NCBI GenBank assembly: GCA_016211085.1
Contig: JACQSY010000049.1
Coordinates: forward strand, 1-56,061
Source of the DNA: Acidobacteriota bacterium
GTDB taxonomy: Bacteria; Acidobacteriota; UBA6911; RPQK01; JACQSY01
Direction: 5' to 3'
Length of the DNA stretch: 56,061 bases
Below, in pieces: positions 20,071 to 29,384 of this stretch. The notes under the pieces were generated by a model, which was not told the DNA's origin, did no database searches, and saw only the letters and a program-made list of their open reading frames with translations. Both the position numbers and the translations under genes were made by a program. Position 1 is the first letter of the stretch, and every line of letters starts with the position of its first letter.

Positions 20071-21081
20071 CTAAGGATGAGTGGGCGCCGTATCCAACGC
20101 CGTTTGTTCCGGGAAACCACACATCACATTCATGTTTTGTACCGCCTGTCCAGCAGCTCCTTTCTGAAGGTTGTCAAGAGTCGACCAAACGATAAGATGA
20201 TCATCTTTTGAAGCGGCGCCAATATCCACAAAGTTGGAGTGACGGACAAAGTTTACATCAGGGTAGTCGGGTACCCAGCGGATAAAAAATTCGGATCCAT
20301 AATAAGCCTGATAAAGAGAGCAAATCTCCTGCGGGAGATGCGCCTTGTGCAGACGCATGTAATGGCTGGCGAAAATTCCCCGAACTAGAGGAGCCGAGTA
20401 CGTTTGAAACACCAGCGGGTTTTCCGGACGGTCCAGCAACTGAAGAATCTCGGGCAGATGCTGGTGGGCAAAAGGCTTGTACGGGAAAAGGCTGTTGCTG
20501 CGGCGTGGATGATGAGTCCCAGCAGCAGGAGCATTGCCCGCACCCGATGAGCCGGTCTTGGAATCTACATAAACCGGACCATCGATCCAACCTTCCTGAT
20601 ACAGCGGATATAGGGCAAGAATCGTAGCCGTGGCAAAACAGCCCGGATTGGCGACTCTACGGGCGCTGCGAATTCTTGCGCGATTGATTTCAGTCAGTCC
20701 GTAGACGAAGCCTTTTTGTTCCTCCGGACAGGTCAAGGGTATTCCATAGTATTGCTGGAAAACCGCAGGATCAGAAACGCGAAAATCGCCGCTCAGATCG
20801 ATGACCAGCAGCTCGCCAGGCAAAGCCGGCGCAATCTTCATGGCGTGGCCGTGAGGAAGAGCCAAAAACAAAACTTCCAATTCTGAAGCGGGAAGAGTCT
20901 CGACGGAAGAGAAATTGAGATTTAAAAAACCACGCAGGTTTGGATAAACATCCCCCGGGTTCTTGCCGGCATGCTGTTGGGAGGAGATCCAGGTGATTTG
21001 AACCTGGGGATGACGCAAGAGAATATTTAATAGTTCGAGGCCGCCATACCCGGAGCCGCCGGCTATGCCAACTTTAACCAT
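20071..21081 (-). CDS. argC: N-acetyl-gamma-glutamyl-phosphate reductase
   Basis: An NADPH-dependent reductase (about 336 residues from the chosen start) for the third step of arginine synthesis. The Rossmann start is VKVGIAGGSGYGGLELL. The catalytic cysteine lies in VANPGCFATATILALYPL, and HHPRRSNSLFPYKPFAHQH is the conserved substrate-site region. ATG at 21081 is chosen so that the protein begins at the nucleotide-binding strand. This start overlaps the end of the upstream P-loop gene by 19 bp. Confidence 0.94.
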   Translation of the reverse strand: MVKVGIAGGSGYGGLELLNILLRHPQVQITWISSQQHAGKNPGDVYPNLRGFLNLNFSSVETLPASELEVLFLALPHGHAMKIAPALPGELLVIDLSGDFRVSDPAVFQQYYGIPLTCPEEQKGFVYGLTEINRARIRSARRVANPGCFATATILALYPLYQEGWIDGPVYVDSKTGSSGAGNAPAAGTHHPRRSNSLFPYKPFAHQHLPEILQLLDRPENPLVFQTYSAPLVRGIFASHYMRLHKAHLPQEICSLYQAYYGSEFFIRWVPDYPDVNFVRHSNFVDIGAASKDDHLIVWSTLDNLQKGAAGQAVQNMNVMCGFPEQTALDTAPTHP

Positions 21082-22139
21082 GGCATAAACGACCCCAGAA
21101 TCTGCGTGCAGATTTTTCCGGCGCAATCAAATGCGTTGGCGGCCGGAACGTGCCAGTTTTCTTCGATGTATTGAATCCCTTCGGCACTGTCGGTCACCGG
21201 GCCCGAGACCAAGGAAGGCCGGACTTCGTGGCGGGACATCCACTCAATTCCTCCCCAGGCTCCCAGCAGGTCGTTGGCGCAGAGAACAATGCTGGCGCCT
21301 GACTGCATCAATTCACGGTCGTTAAACAGAGAGGCCACGTGATAGGAACCCAGGATCCCATCTCCCATTTCCAGGACGATAAAATCAGGGCGCGGTTGAG
21401 CCAGGTGATGCACCAGCGCGCGCGCGATTGGGACCAGACTGGCAACTTCGGTGGTCGAAGCCAGTCCCAGATCGTTAAAGCTCATAACTTTCTGAGCGCC
21501 GTTATCCTTCATCGCCAACAGGTCTTGAAGGCAGGCTACGCCCGCGACTTTTCCAGCATGAATCGTGAAACCCTTCTCCGAAAACAGACGGATGATTTGC
21601 TTGCATACGGAAGTTTTCCCAGCATTCATGCAGGTGCCAAACACCAGGACCAGCGGGATGTCAGGTAAAGTCCCTTCCACAAGCGGGAGCGCATTGTCTT
21701 TGAGATTCAGGGGTTTCCCATCACGATGGACCGTGCCGAGGTACTCCACGGTCGCCGGCCACCCCAGATCTCGGTGAAAAGCGGTGCACTCGCCAATGAC
21801 GCCCCCTTTATTAAGGAGATTCAGAGGCATATGCGGGTGCAGACGGGCCGGCAGTCTCCCGGAAAACCCGCGCAGCGCCTTGCGGTTTCCCAAAACGCCT
21901 ACAATCAACTCTCCTCCGCGCAGGGCCACCTCTTCTCCCTCTGGCGTCTCGAGCGTAGGATAGGCGCGGTTGATGTCACGCACGCGCACCATCACCAGAT
22001 CCCCTTCCGCGGCATTCTCGATGGGCCGGCACGAAAACGGCTCGGGTAAGGACACGTAGGAAGCTACCGATGCGATAAGATCGGGATAATCGTGCTGATT
22101 TTTCCAATAAAAGATTGGTGCAACCTGTTTACTTTGCAT
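21063..22139 (-). CDS. Uncharacterised P-loop protein heading the arg operon (DUF1611-like?)
   Basis: A 358-residue protein with two parts. Residues about 40-160 are beta-rich and unassigned (GDLVMVRVRDINRAYPTLET, then GVLGNRKALRGFSGRLP). Residues about 163-350 form a P-loop NTPase-like domain with GTCMNAGKTS (168-177), then HAGKVAGVACLQDLLAMK, FIVLEMGDGILGSYH and VLCANDLLGAWGG. This arrangement resembles DUF1611/DgcN proteins, some of which N-acetylate D-glutamate, but the match is from memory and partial. It is first in the operon and overlaps argC. No argA or argJ is visible here. Confidence 0.55.
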   Translation of the reverse strand: MQSKQVAPIFYWKNQHDYPDLIASVASYVSLPEPFSCRPIENAAEGDLVMVRVRDINRAYPTLETPEGEEVALRGGELIVGVLGNRKALRGFSGRLPARLHPHMPLNLLNKGGVIGECTAFHRDLGWPATVEYLGTVHRDGKPLNLKDNALPLVEGTLPDIPLVLVFGTCMNAGKTSVCKQIIRLFSEKGFTIHAGKVAGVACLQDLLAMKDNGAQKVMSFNDLGLASTTEVASLVPIARALVHHLAQPRPDFIVLEMGDGILGSYHVASLFNDRELMQSGASIVLCANDLLGAWGGIEWMSRHEVRPSLVSGPVTDSAEGIQYIEENWHVPAANAFDCAGKICTQILGSFMPWLKLA

Positions 22140-22396
22140 CTTCAGATTTTTTCCTGCTTAAAAAATTTAGAGAACTGAAGAGGGGCTCGACTATAGCCGG
22201 TCGAACACCCTGATAGTAGGTCGCCTTCTAGGGGAGAGACGTTTTACCTTGAGCATCCAGCAAACAAATTGTGGTAACAACTGCTCGTGCATGGTAGGCA
22301 TATTTATTCATTATTGGAAAAAGGATGTCAAGGGAATGTCGGGCGCGGTCCAAAAAAAGCTATGCATAAAATGCTGCATAATTAGAGAAGGTGAAT

Positions 22397-23224
22397 TCAT
22401 TTCCGAGTGTGCAAACGCTGGTATAAATCACGAACGGAAACAGGATGCTCGCGCGCGATTTCTCGAATGGCGTCCTTTCTGCTAAGGCCTTTGGACCTCA
22501 TCAATTCCTCGACCAATGCCACAGGGTCGGATTGCGGAGCAGCGCTTGGCTGGGGAGCTCCATCCACAACCAACGTATATTCTCCCCGGGCAGGCTCGAC
22601 CTCTATGCGAGAGCGAACCTCTTGCAAGGGCCCAAAGTAAACGGTCTCGTGCAGCTTCGTAAGTTCACGCGCTAAGAAGCAAAGCCGGTTGCCGAGTACG
22701 TCGTGGATCTTTTCAAGGGCCGGAACCAGGCCATGGGGAGAGAGAAAAAAGATAAGGGTGGCTTTGCTCGACGAGAGTTCTTGAAGCTGCCGGGTTGCTG
22801 CGGCCCGACGTCGCGGCAAGAATCCTGCAAAGTAGAACTGGTCGGTGGGGAGTCCGCTCACCGAGAGGGCCGCTATGGCAGCGGAAGGACCTGGTACTGG
22901 AGCCACTGCGATTCCCTCTTTGCGACACAGCTGAACCAGACGGTAGCCAGGATCAGAAACCAGGGGAGTGCCCGCGTCGGAAACCAGTGCAATGCTCTTC
23001 CCGCTTTTCAATTCGGAAACCAGGCTCACGGCCCGAGTCGTCTCGTTGTGTTCGTGGTAGCTGATCATGTGCTTGGAGAGACCTAGGAAGTTGAGAAGCT
23101 TTCGAGTGTGGCGGGTGTCCTCACAAGCAATGATATCCACTTCTGCCAGGGTGCGAGCGGCCCTGGGTGTGAGGTCTTCCAGGTTCCCGAGCGGAGTGGC
23201 AACTACATACAGCGTCCCAGACAT
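22397..23224 (-). CDS. rsmI: 16S rRNA (cytidine-1402-2'-O)-methyltransferase
   Basis: A 275-residue SAM-dependent methyltransferase of the tetrapyrrole-methylase fold that modifies the 2'-O of C1402 in 16S rRNA. Diagnostic sequence includes LYVVATPLGNLEDLTPRA, ACEDTRHTRKLL, ALVSDAGTPLVSDPGYRLV and PVPGPSAAIAALSVSGL. The C-terminal ~45 residues form the usual helical tail. Confidence 0.95.
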   Translation of the reverse strand: MSGTLYVVATPLGNLEDLTPRAARTLAEVDIIACEDTRHTRKLLNFLGLSKHMISYHEHNETTRAVSLVSELKSGKSIALVSDAGTPLVSDPGYRLVQLCRKEGIAVAPVPGPSAAIAALSVSGLPTDQFYFAGFLPRRRAAATRQLQELSSSKATLIFFLSPHGLVPALEKIHDVLGNRLCFLARELTKLHETVYFGPLQEVRSRIEVEPARGEYTLVVDGAPQPSAAPQSDPVALVEELMRSKGLSRKDAIREIAREHPVSVRDLYQRLHTRK

Positions 23225-23273
23225 AGTTCGTACCGCTTTGCAAAAGGAGGACCTGCTATTTATGAACTAGGTA

Positions 23274-24017
23274 CTAAGGTGTAGTGGAGTGCATCGCGTC
23301 CAGCATCTCGCGAACCGCTCTCTCCATTCCTACCAGCACCGACCGCGCGCAAATATTGTGTCCAATATTCAGCTCAGTAATGTAGGGGACTTTGCAGATC
23401 GGGCCCACGTTGCGGTAGGTAAGCCCGTGGCCGGCCAGTACTCGTAAACCAAGTGCATGGGCTAGGGCGGCCGCTTCTCGGATCTTCGCCAGCTCACGTT
23501 TAAAATCAGCATGGTCTTCGTTCAATCCCAGAGGCACGACTTCGGCGTAAGCCGATGTATTCAGTTCAACCAGCTGTGCTCCCAATGACGCGGCCTGCTT
23601 GATTTGCTTTGACTCGGGGTCAACAAAGAGCGAGACTGAAATGCCTGCTTTGTGAAGCTTCTCGATAGCGTACTTAACTTCGCCAGCGCTTTTCAGGAGA
23701 TTCAATCCGCCTTCAGTGGTCACTTCTTCGGAACGTTCCGGAACCAGCGTTGAGGTATCGGGACGAATTTTCACAGCAATTCGCAGCATTTCACTGGTAG
23801 GAGCCATTTCCAAGTTAAGCCGTGTCGCCACAAGTTCACGGAGCAGGCGGAGATCTCTTTCCTGAATGTGGCGGCGGTCGCCTCGGAGGTGAACCGTGAT
23901 GCCGTCGGCTCCAGCCAGCTCAGCAAGGAGCGCTGCAGCCACGGGATCAGGTTCATGCGCCTGCCGCGCCTGGCGAAGGGTGGCGACATGGTCGACATTC
24001 ACACCTAATTTGATCAT
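23274..24017 (-). CDS. pdxJ: Pyridoxine 5'-phosphate synthase
   Basis: A 247-residue TIM barrel condensing 3-amino-2-oxopropyl phosphate with 1-deoxyxylulose 5-phosphate to form pyridoxine phosphate. Visible are [34 protein letters not shown] and the C-terminal [21 protein letters not shown]. It marks the DXP-dependent vitamin B6 route. Confidence 0.95.
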   Translation of the reverse strand: MIKLGVNVDHVATLRQARQAHEPDPVAAALLAELAGADGITVHLRGDRRHIQERDLRLLRELVATRLNLEMAPTSEMLRIAVKIRPDTSTLVPERSEEVTTEGGLNLLKSAGEVKYAIEKLHKAGISVSLFVDPESKQIKQAASLGAQLVELNTSAYAEVVPLGLNEDHADFKRELAKIREAAALAHALGLRVLAGHGLTYRNVGPICKVPYITELNIGHNICARSVLVGMERAVREMLDAMHSTTP

Positions 24018-24191
24018 GGATATGCGTTAGTTGTTCAATAATGACTGCCGCGGGCTAAACAGCAAACTGTTTTGCCTTTATCAGGATAAGGAAAGGCAGC
24101 CCGCGATTCAAGGAACGTCAAAACGGTTCCGTTGATGAAGATAGGCGTCCGAATGTGCCCGGGACCCGGCCACCAAGCATGCATGAGAGGA

Positions 24192-24953
24192 TTACCCGAT
24201 GCCGGTGCCGGCGCGGTTGTAGCGGCCTCTGCAATCATTCCAGCGGATTTTCAATAGATCCATAAGCATGTAGAAGGCATCACTCCACATGCGCACCTTT
24301 GTGCCCGGCCAGTGACGCCAGATGACTGGAACCTCCTGCACCGACAAACCCCACTTGCTGGCCATGTAGAGAATTTCAACGTCAAAACCGAAGTCATGAA
24401 TCCGTTGATTTTCAAAAAGCGCGCGGCAGGTCTGCAGACGAAACAGTTTGAAGCCACATTGCGTATCCGCATACGGAAGTCCCGTAATAAGACGGACCAT
24501 GAAATTGAAAACGCGGCTGCTCGCTCGCCTTATCCGGGACTGATGAACTTCGATTTTCGAATCAGGGAGCGAGCGGGAGCCAAAAACGATATCCCTGCAG
24601 TTCTCCGCGAGGATGGCGCTCAATTTACGCACCTCCATGATAGGAACACTCAGGTCGGCGTCGGAGATCAATCCATAATCACCCCGGGAGGCCAGCATTC
24701 CGCGGCGCACGCTGTAACCTTTGCCGCGATTAATAGGACTCTGCAGGACCAGCACCTCACATGTCCTGGACGGGCCGGATGAAAAAGAGCGTGCTATTTC
24801 TGAAGTGCGGTCCACAGAGCCATCATCTACCAGCAGGACTTCGGACGCATAGGGTTCCCCATTTAAAAAAGCCATCACCTCTGTCAAAGTGGCTTGCAAG
24901 CGCGCCTCTTCGTTGTACGCGGGTATGACGACCGACAAGTGAGGTGATCTCAT
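24192..24953 (-). CDS. Family 2 glycosyltransferase (dolichyl-phosphate glucosyltransferase-like)
   Basis: A 253-residue GT-A enzyme. It has LSVVIPAYNEEARLQATLTE, the nucleotide-binding VLLVDDGSVDRT, NRGKGYSVRRGMLASRGDYG, the catalytic DADLS, and GFDVEILYMASKWG. This order is typical of the dolichyl-phosphate beta-glucosyltransferase/polyprenyl-phosphate glycosyltransferase branch, which loads a sugar onto a lipid carrier at the inner membrane. There is no obvious C-terminal membrane domain. The exact sugar is unknown. Confidence 0.83.
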   Translation of the reverse strand: MRSPHLSVVIPAYNEEARLQATLTEVMAFLNGEPYASEVLLVDDGSVDRTSEIARSFSSGPSRTCEVLVLQSPINRGKGYSVRRGMLASRGDYGLISDADLSVPIMEVRKLSAILAENCRDIVFGSRSLPDSKIEVHQSRIRRASSRVFNFMVRLITGLPYADTQCGFKLFRLQTCRALFENQRIHDFGFDVEILYMASKWGLSVQEVPVIWRHWPGTKVRMWSDAFYMLMDLLKIRWNDCRGRYNRAGTGIG

Positions 24954-25008
24954 TCAGGGGTGCGTCTTGACTTCTTCGATCCATGGGATGGGTTGCTGAG
25001 CCGAGCCT

Positions 25009-26466
25009 TCATGATTTCAGGGCGGGAGCGCTCGCCAGGAAATTCAGCAGCCGATCCAGCCGTTGGATGGTTTTTTCCTGTCCCAGCGTGATGATAACGT
25101 CAAAAAGGCCCGGAGCTACGCTCTTGCCGGTCATCGCCAGGCGTACGGCCCCAATCAAGGAGCCGGTTTTTACGGCGCGCGCATCGGCGATTTCACGCAA
25201 AACACGTTCGGTATTTTCCAGTGTGAAGGGCTTAAGCCCGGCGTAAGCAGCACGCAGTTCGCTCAAGGCAGAAATTAACTGTGGAGAAGGTCGGAGATAC
25301 TTTTCCACAGCTTCTTGCTGATAGTTAAAATCGTCAGTAAAAAAAGCCCTTCCAAACTCAACGAAATCGCTGAGCCTTCGCGTTCGGGTCTTCAGCAGAT
25401 CCACCGCGGTCAAAAAGTAATCGCGCCCGCCGGCATCCCAGCTCTCGTTCCACAAGCCGGCCTCTTGGAGCAATCTTTTCACCTCCGGTGCGAGGCGTTC
25501 GGCAGCGACGGAACCAAGGTACTGGCTGTTCATCCACTCAAGCTTGGCGGGATCGAAAACGGCATTGGACCTGTTGACACGATCGAGATCAAACAGGCTG
25601 ACAAGCTCGGAGACGGAAAACAGCTCGCGGTCTGTTCCGGGAGACCATCCGAGCAGTGCAAGATAATTGGCCATGGCCTCGGGCAGCAAACCCTGTTTTC
25701 GATATTCGAGTGTGGAGGTGGCTCCATGGCGTTTGCTCAAGCGTTTCTTGTCGGTTCCCAGGATGAGTGGAAGGTGGGCAAAATTGGGGAGCGGTTGGTC
25801 GAACGCTTCAAAAAGAAGCACGTGTTTGCTGGTATTTGAGAGGTGGTCCGCTCCTCGAATGACGTCAGAGATTTTCATGTCGACGTCGTCAACCACCACG
25901 CAAAGGTGGTAGGTGGGCCTTCCATCGGACCGGAGCAATACAAAATCCTCGACACTCTCGCTGGCCACCTCGATAGGTCCAAACACACGGTCGGAAAATT
26001 TAACAGTACGGCCTTCAGGAACTCGAAACCGCAGAACGTGCGGTTGCGCCTGGCGGAGCTTTTCCTCGACAGCAGCCGGGGAGAGATCACGACAACGACG
26101 GTCGTATTGCCATGCAGAGCCGGATTCCCGGGACGCTTGCTTGCGACTCTCCAGTTCCTGAGGGGAACAAAAGCATGGATAAGCTGTGCCGCGTGCGCGC
26201 AACTGCTCGCAGGCTTGCTGGTATAGAGGCAGGCGCTGCGACTGAAAAAAGGGCCCCTCGTCCCAGGCCAGGCCCAACCAACGCAGTCCTTCCAAAATAC
26301 CCTCGACCATTTCGGAGCTGGAGCGTTCCAGGTCAGTATCCTCTATGCGAAGGACGAAAATACCCCCGTGATGGCGGGCGTAAAGCCAGTTGAAGAGCGC
26401 AGTGCGAGCCCCGCCAATGTGCAAATAGCCGGTGGGGCTGGGGGCAAATCGAATTCTGACAGCCAT
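25009..26466 (-). CDS. gltX: Glutamyl-tRNA synthetase
   Basis: A 485-residue class I aminoacyl-tRNA synthetase. The HIGH-type motif is in RFAPSPTGYLHIGGARTALF and the KMSKS-type motif is KRLSKRHGA. HLPLILGTDK and the C-terminal helical anticodon-binding domain follow. The length is normal for a bacterial GluRS. With gatCA in the window, a non-discriminating enzyme feeding GatCAB is plausible but not provable from this. Confidence 0.96.
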   Translation of the reverse strand: MAVRIRFAPSPTGYLHIGGARTALFNWLYARHHGGIFVLRIEDTDLERSSSEMVEGILEGLRWLGLAWDEGPFFQSQRLPLYQQACEQLRARGTAYPCFCSPQELESRKQASRESGSAWQYDRRCRDLSPAAVEEKLRQAQPHVLRFRVPEGRTVKFSDRVFGPIEVASESVEDFVLLRSDGRPTYHLCVVVDDVDMKISDVIRGADHLSNTSKHVLLFEAFDQPLPNFAHLPLILGTDKKRLSKRHGATSTLEYRKQGLLPEAMANYLALLGWSPGTDRELFSVSELVSLFDLDRVNRSNAVFDPAKLEWMNSQYLGSVAAERLAPEVKRLLQEAGLWNESWDAGGRDYFLTAVDLLKTRTRRLSDFVEFGRAFFTDDFNYQQEAVEKYLRPSPQLISALSELRAAYAGLKPFTLENTERVLREIADARAVKTGSLIGAVRLAMTGKSVAPGLFDVIITLGQEKTIQRLDRLLNFLASAPALKS

Positions 26467-26533
26467 GGTCAGTGCGAGAATAGCACGACGCCCGGCTCAT
26501 TGAGGAGAGAGCGGAAGAGAATTGTCTTCAGAA

Positions 26534-26566
26534 GGGGAGGCCGACGGAGCCCCTGCCGACCTCCCC
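26534..26566 (-). terminator. Hairpin downstream of the DUF1326 gene
   Basis: Arms GGGGAGG (26534-26540) and CCTCCCC (26560-26566) form a 7-bp GC stem with an inner CGG/CCG pairing. It lies 8 bp past the stop of the minus-strand DUF1326 gene. There is no strong T run, so efficiency is uncertain. Confidence 0.5.
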
Positions 26567-26573
26567 AAAACGG

Positions 26574-27278
26574 TTAGGGCATATCGGAGCCGGACTCGAT
26601 ATCGATCGTAAATCCGTTTCGATCCTTGTAGTCGTAATCCAACCCGTGGCCTTTGAAAGAATGCGTGCCGTAAAACAACCCGAAACCGTTGTTCTTTTTT
26701 GCGCCGAAGTAGCGCAAATTTTGGATGAGTGGCGGTTTGCTTGGGTTATTGGCGGAGCGACTGGCAGCGACCAGCTCGACCTTTCCTTTGCCATCGGCGC
26801 GGGTAACGACGTGGCGATCTGCAGCATGAGTGATGGTGATTTCGGTCCGATCAGCCGTCACAATCTCACCCCATTTGACCGGGTAAATGCGTGTCGCAAT
26901 CTGCATGAAGGCATCGATCTGTTCCTGACGAGCGGAGGGTTCAAAGGCGGCCACGACTTTGTCGGCGGTCCCGTCGCCAAAATTGTCCCCCAGGTTTCCG
27001 GAAAGCCAAACCTTCATTCCATCGAGCCGCACATTTCCTACATGTCCCTTCTCAATGGTGTACACGTTGTTGAAGTTACAGTAATCGTTGGCTGGCTCGG
27101 TGTTGAAATAGCAGGGACAGAACAAAGGGCAGCTGCAAGCCTCATCAATGTGCGCTTTGATGTGCCAGTTGTCTGCACTGGAGCCGGAACCTGACATTTG
27201 CCCGTAGGTAATCAGATGGGCTCCCAATATCACGACAAGAACGAGGGTCTTTGAAGCAGAAAGAGATTTTCTTTTCAT
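26574..27278 (-). CDS. Secreted DUF1326 family protein
   Basis: A protein of about 234 residues from ATG 27278, which follows AGAGGTG. A signal peptide (MKRKSLSASKTLVLVVILGA, cleaved near residue 26) is followed by the DUF1326 domain. It opens with HIDEACSCPLFCPCYF, a cysteine cluster suggestive of metal binding or disulphides. The function of the family is not established. An upstream-extended frame to 27434 is rejected because it lacks a signal-like start and crosses the promoter at 27351-27379. Confidence 0.82.
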   Translation of the reverse strand: MKRKSLSASKTLVLVVILGAHLITYGQMSGSGSSADNWHIKAHIDEACSCPLFCPCYFNTEPANDYCNFNNVYTIEKGHVGNVRLDGMKVWLSGNLGDNFGDGTADKVVAAFEPSARQEQIDAFMQIATRIYPVKWGEIVTADRTEITITHAADRHVVTRADGKGKVELVAASRSANNPSKPPLIQNLRYFGAKKNNGFGLFYGTHSFKGHGLDYDYKDRNGFTIDIESGSDMP

Positions 27279-27350
27279 GTCACACCTCTCATTCGTAGAC
27301 AAAACCTGGGGTACTAAGCGGCAAAGCCTCCCCACAGAGTCAATAAAAAT

Positions 27351-27379
27351 AGTATAGGACCGGCTGGTCTCAATCGCAA
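27351..27379 (-). promoter_or_regulatory. Candidate sigma70 promoter of the DUF1326 gene
   Basis: On the minus strand TTGCGA (27374-27379) and TATACT (27351-27356) are spaced by exactly 17 bp and lie about 73 bp upstream of the start codon. The same hexamer pair occurs upstream of rng. Confidence 0.55.
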
Positions 27380-27584
27380 CACAGCAGACCGTGCTCACGA
27401 AAAAACTTTTCACTTTAGGGATCTTTTTCAACACGGCTTTCGTTTAAGAGGGCATGGAGCGCAGGTGCAATACCTGCGTTGTTAAGGGTGCTCAACCGTG
27501 GTTGCGCCGCTTTAAAATGTGTTTCCGTGCGACTCTTTCAGGGACGCAGGGGAAGCTCAAAATGTGTTGGTTGCGAGGAGGAGG

Positions 27585-27947
27585 ATGAAAACGATGTTTC
27601 AATTGAACCAAGGTGTGTTGAAAACATTCTTGCTGGTGTTATTGCTGGCTGGCGGCTCCGTCCTGGCGAAGGAGTCCAGAAAGATACAGATTCCACGCAC
27701 GATGTCGCTGAATGGAGTTGAACTGCAACCAGGAAGTTACCGCTTGATCTGGGAGACGAACAGCCCGGAGGTTTCAGTCACTCTATTGAGTGGTGCGAAG
27801 ATCGTGGCCCGCGGGGCCGGGACAATAGTGGAACGAAACCAGGCATACAACACCGACACGGTGGTTTCCAAGATGTTGCCGACTGGAACTGAAAAACTCA
27901 CCGAGATTCGCTTCAGAGGCAGAAATCAGGTGATTGTGTTCAACTGA
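27585..27947 (+). CDS. Small secreted protein of unknown function
   Basis: A 120-residue protein with a strong GAGGAGGAGG ribosome site before ATG 27585. A signal peptide (LLVLLLAGGSVLA, cleavage near residue 28) precedes a compact beta-rich domain (VELQPGSYRLIWETNS, VTLLSGAKIVARG). It resembles short secreted proteins common in Acidobacteria. The function is not recognised. Confidence 0.7.
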   Translation: MKTMFQLNQGVLKTFLLVLLLAGGSVLAKESRKIQIPRTMSLNGVELQPGSYRLIWETNSPEVSVTLLSGAKIVARGAGTIVERNQAYNTDTVVSKMLPTGTEKLTEIRFRGRNQVIVFN

Positions 27948-27963
27948 TTTTCGCGCGAGAAAC

Positions 27964-28003
27964 CCTGGATGCAGACGGTTGACCTGTGACCAATGCATCC
28001 AGG
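27964..28003. terminator. Bidirectional hairpin between convergent genes
   Basis: A perfect 9-bp inverted repeat, CCTGGATGC (27964-27972) and GCATCCAGG (27995-28003), with a 22-nt loop. It sits between the end of the small secreted gene on the plus strand and the end of the minus-strand genes. Confidence 0.45.
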
Positions 28004-28005
28004 CC

Positions 28006-28182
28006 TCACAACCTTTTCCACCCTGACTTGGGCGCAAGGGGGCGGCTAAAGGAAGACAGATTCAATTGCTCCACTAAAAACTGTTGATCTCGCTCGGCAT
28101 CCTCATGGAAGTCGATTTTGTAGATGTGGGCGATAGTGAAGCCGGTATTTCTGATGCGTCTTTCAAAATAGGCAATTCCCAC
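28006..28182 (-). CDS. Possible small protein or gene fragment (58 aa)
   Basis: An open frame starting at GTG 28182, 31 bp past the CAP-domain gene on the same strand. It encodes GIAYFERRIRNTGFTIAHIY and then KIDFHEDAERDQQFLVEQL. The composition looks protein-like and it ends just before the hairpin at 27964-28003. There is only a weak ribosome site (GGCGAG). It may be a true small gene or the tail of a larger lost gene. No family is recognised. Confidence 0.35.
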   Translation of the reverse strand: MGIAYFERRIRNTGFTIAHIYKIDFHEDAERDQQFLVEQLNLSSFSRPLAPKSGWKRL

Positions 28183-28213
28183 CTCGCCTGGCCATCGCCT
28201 TTCGTGAGGCTAC

Positions 28214-29131
28214 TCATTCCACGAAGATGCTGACTTCACTGGCGATGAACGGCGAGGAGCCTCTTTTTTTCTCCGAGATCCAAACGGCTGCGGTGTAGAC
28301 ACCCGGTTTCGACTGAACAAACAGGATCGGGGCGCTGAAACGCCGCCCATAAATTTGAACGAGACCGCTCCGGCCGTCTGCGTAAGTGTTCGGATAGGCG
28401 AGACGCGGATAAAGCACTCGTTCGCTATCAGGAAATGAATAGGCGTGAGTACGTTCGAGCTGGGCGACGGATAATGGCGCAGGGAATGGCTCGTAAAAAA
28501 TGGACACCCCTTTGATCTGAAAGTCGTCTGAAAGAAGAGTTCCTCTCAGAAGTAGATGGTTTCCCAGACTCGCCCTGAGCGGAACCGGATCCAGGTCGAG
28601 GTAATGATGCGCAAAAACTTCGATGAGCTTAAGACCGGAAGCGTCAAACGCTATGCCAATGCCGACATGGGTATGACGGGGGTCGAGCACACTCCGGCGA
28701 TGCAAATCGTTGGGCGGTTTTTCATCGAGAAAGCTTTCATGCCGTTCGATCAGGTGTTTCCATAGATTATGCACGTCAAACTTGAAGCGGTTTTGTTCGA
28801 TGCTGGCAATGTTTTCAGATGTGTGGTCGTTCACATTATTTTGGGAATATCGTATGTAGGGCTTCCAGCCGGAACGATGCCAGTGACTGGTGTACTTCTC
28901 CCTCAACATTTCGCCGCAATGTTGATCCGCCGTCATAGAAAGCTCCGCTGAGAAACGCACCGCGCGAGCTCCTTCTCTGGCCCTGTCCTGGTTGATTCTC
29001 TCCACAAGCCACAATTTGAGAGAATCGACTTGCGAGATCATCTGAGCTTGCATCTGAGGAAGCCGGGCGAGCGCCAGGCACAACAGGAGAGTGCAGGAGG
29101 CTCCGGCAGCGCAAAAAATAAGTTTGGTCAC
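28214..29131 (-). CDS. Secreted CAP (SCP/PR1-like) domain protein
   Basis: A 305-residue exported protein with an N-terminal signal peptide. A CAP domain spans about 40-180: LKLWLVERINQDRAREGARA, the HCGEMLREKYTSHWHRSG region, ENIASIE, and HTHVGIGIAFDASG, which supply the expected His and Glu cleft residues. About 120 further residues form a beta-rich tail of unknown role. Bacterial CAP proteins are secreted and in a few cases bind metal or lipids; the function here is not known. Confidence 0.8.
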   Translation of the reverse strand: MTKLIFCAAGASCTLLLCLALARLPQMQAQMISQVDSLKLWLVERINQDRAREGARAVRFSAELSMTADQHCGEMLREKYTSHWHRSGWKPYIRYSQNNVNDHTSENIASIEQNRFKFDVHNLWKHLIERHESFLDEKPPNDLHRRSVLDPRHTHVGIGIAFDASGLKLIEVFAHHYLDLDPVPLRASLGNHLLLRGTLLSDDFQIKGVSIFYEPFPAPLSVAQLERTHAYSFPDSERVLYPRLAYPNTYADGRSGLVQIYGRRFSAPILFVQSKPGVYTAAVWISEKKRGSSPFIASEVSIFVE

Positions 29132-29384
29132 GGCACTTCAAAGATGGAAAAACTTCGCAAAGGTTTATGTTGAGTATACGCTGCTTTCAACATGGTTTGG
29201 CAGGTGTAGGGCGACCAATCTGTTTGCCGGAATCCTGACGGTGAATTCAGGACAGGCCTTTTATTTCGCAGGCCCGTGTAAAGATGTCGCGTGTGAAACA
29301 GTTTGCGAAATGAGGCGCGTCTCCTGGAATTTCGCCCGCCGACGGGACACCAGAGGGTGGACTATAATTTTTCAAGAGGTGGGG

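Noticed and set aside
22355..22390. ArgR operator upstream of the arg operon
   Set aside because: TATGCATAAAATGCTGCATA is palindrome-like but does not match the TGAAT/ATTCA core of known ARG boxes and lies over 220 bp from the start.
24035..24238. 67-aa minus-strand frame between pdxJ and the glycosyltransferase
   Set aside because: No ribosome site and no recognisable protein features; it overlaps the end of the glycosyltransferase gene.
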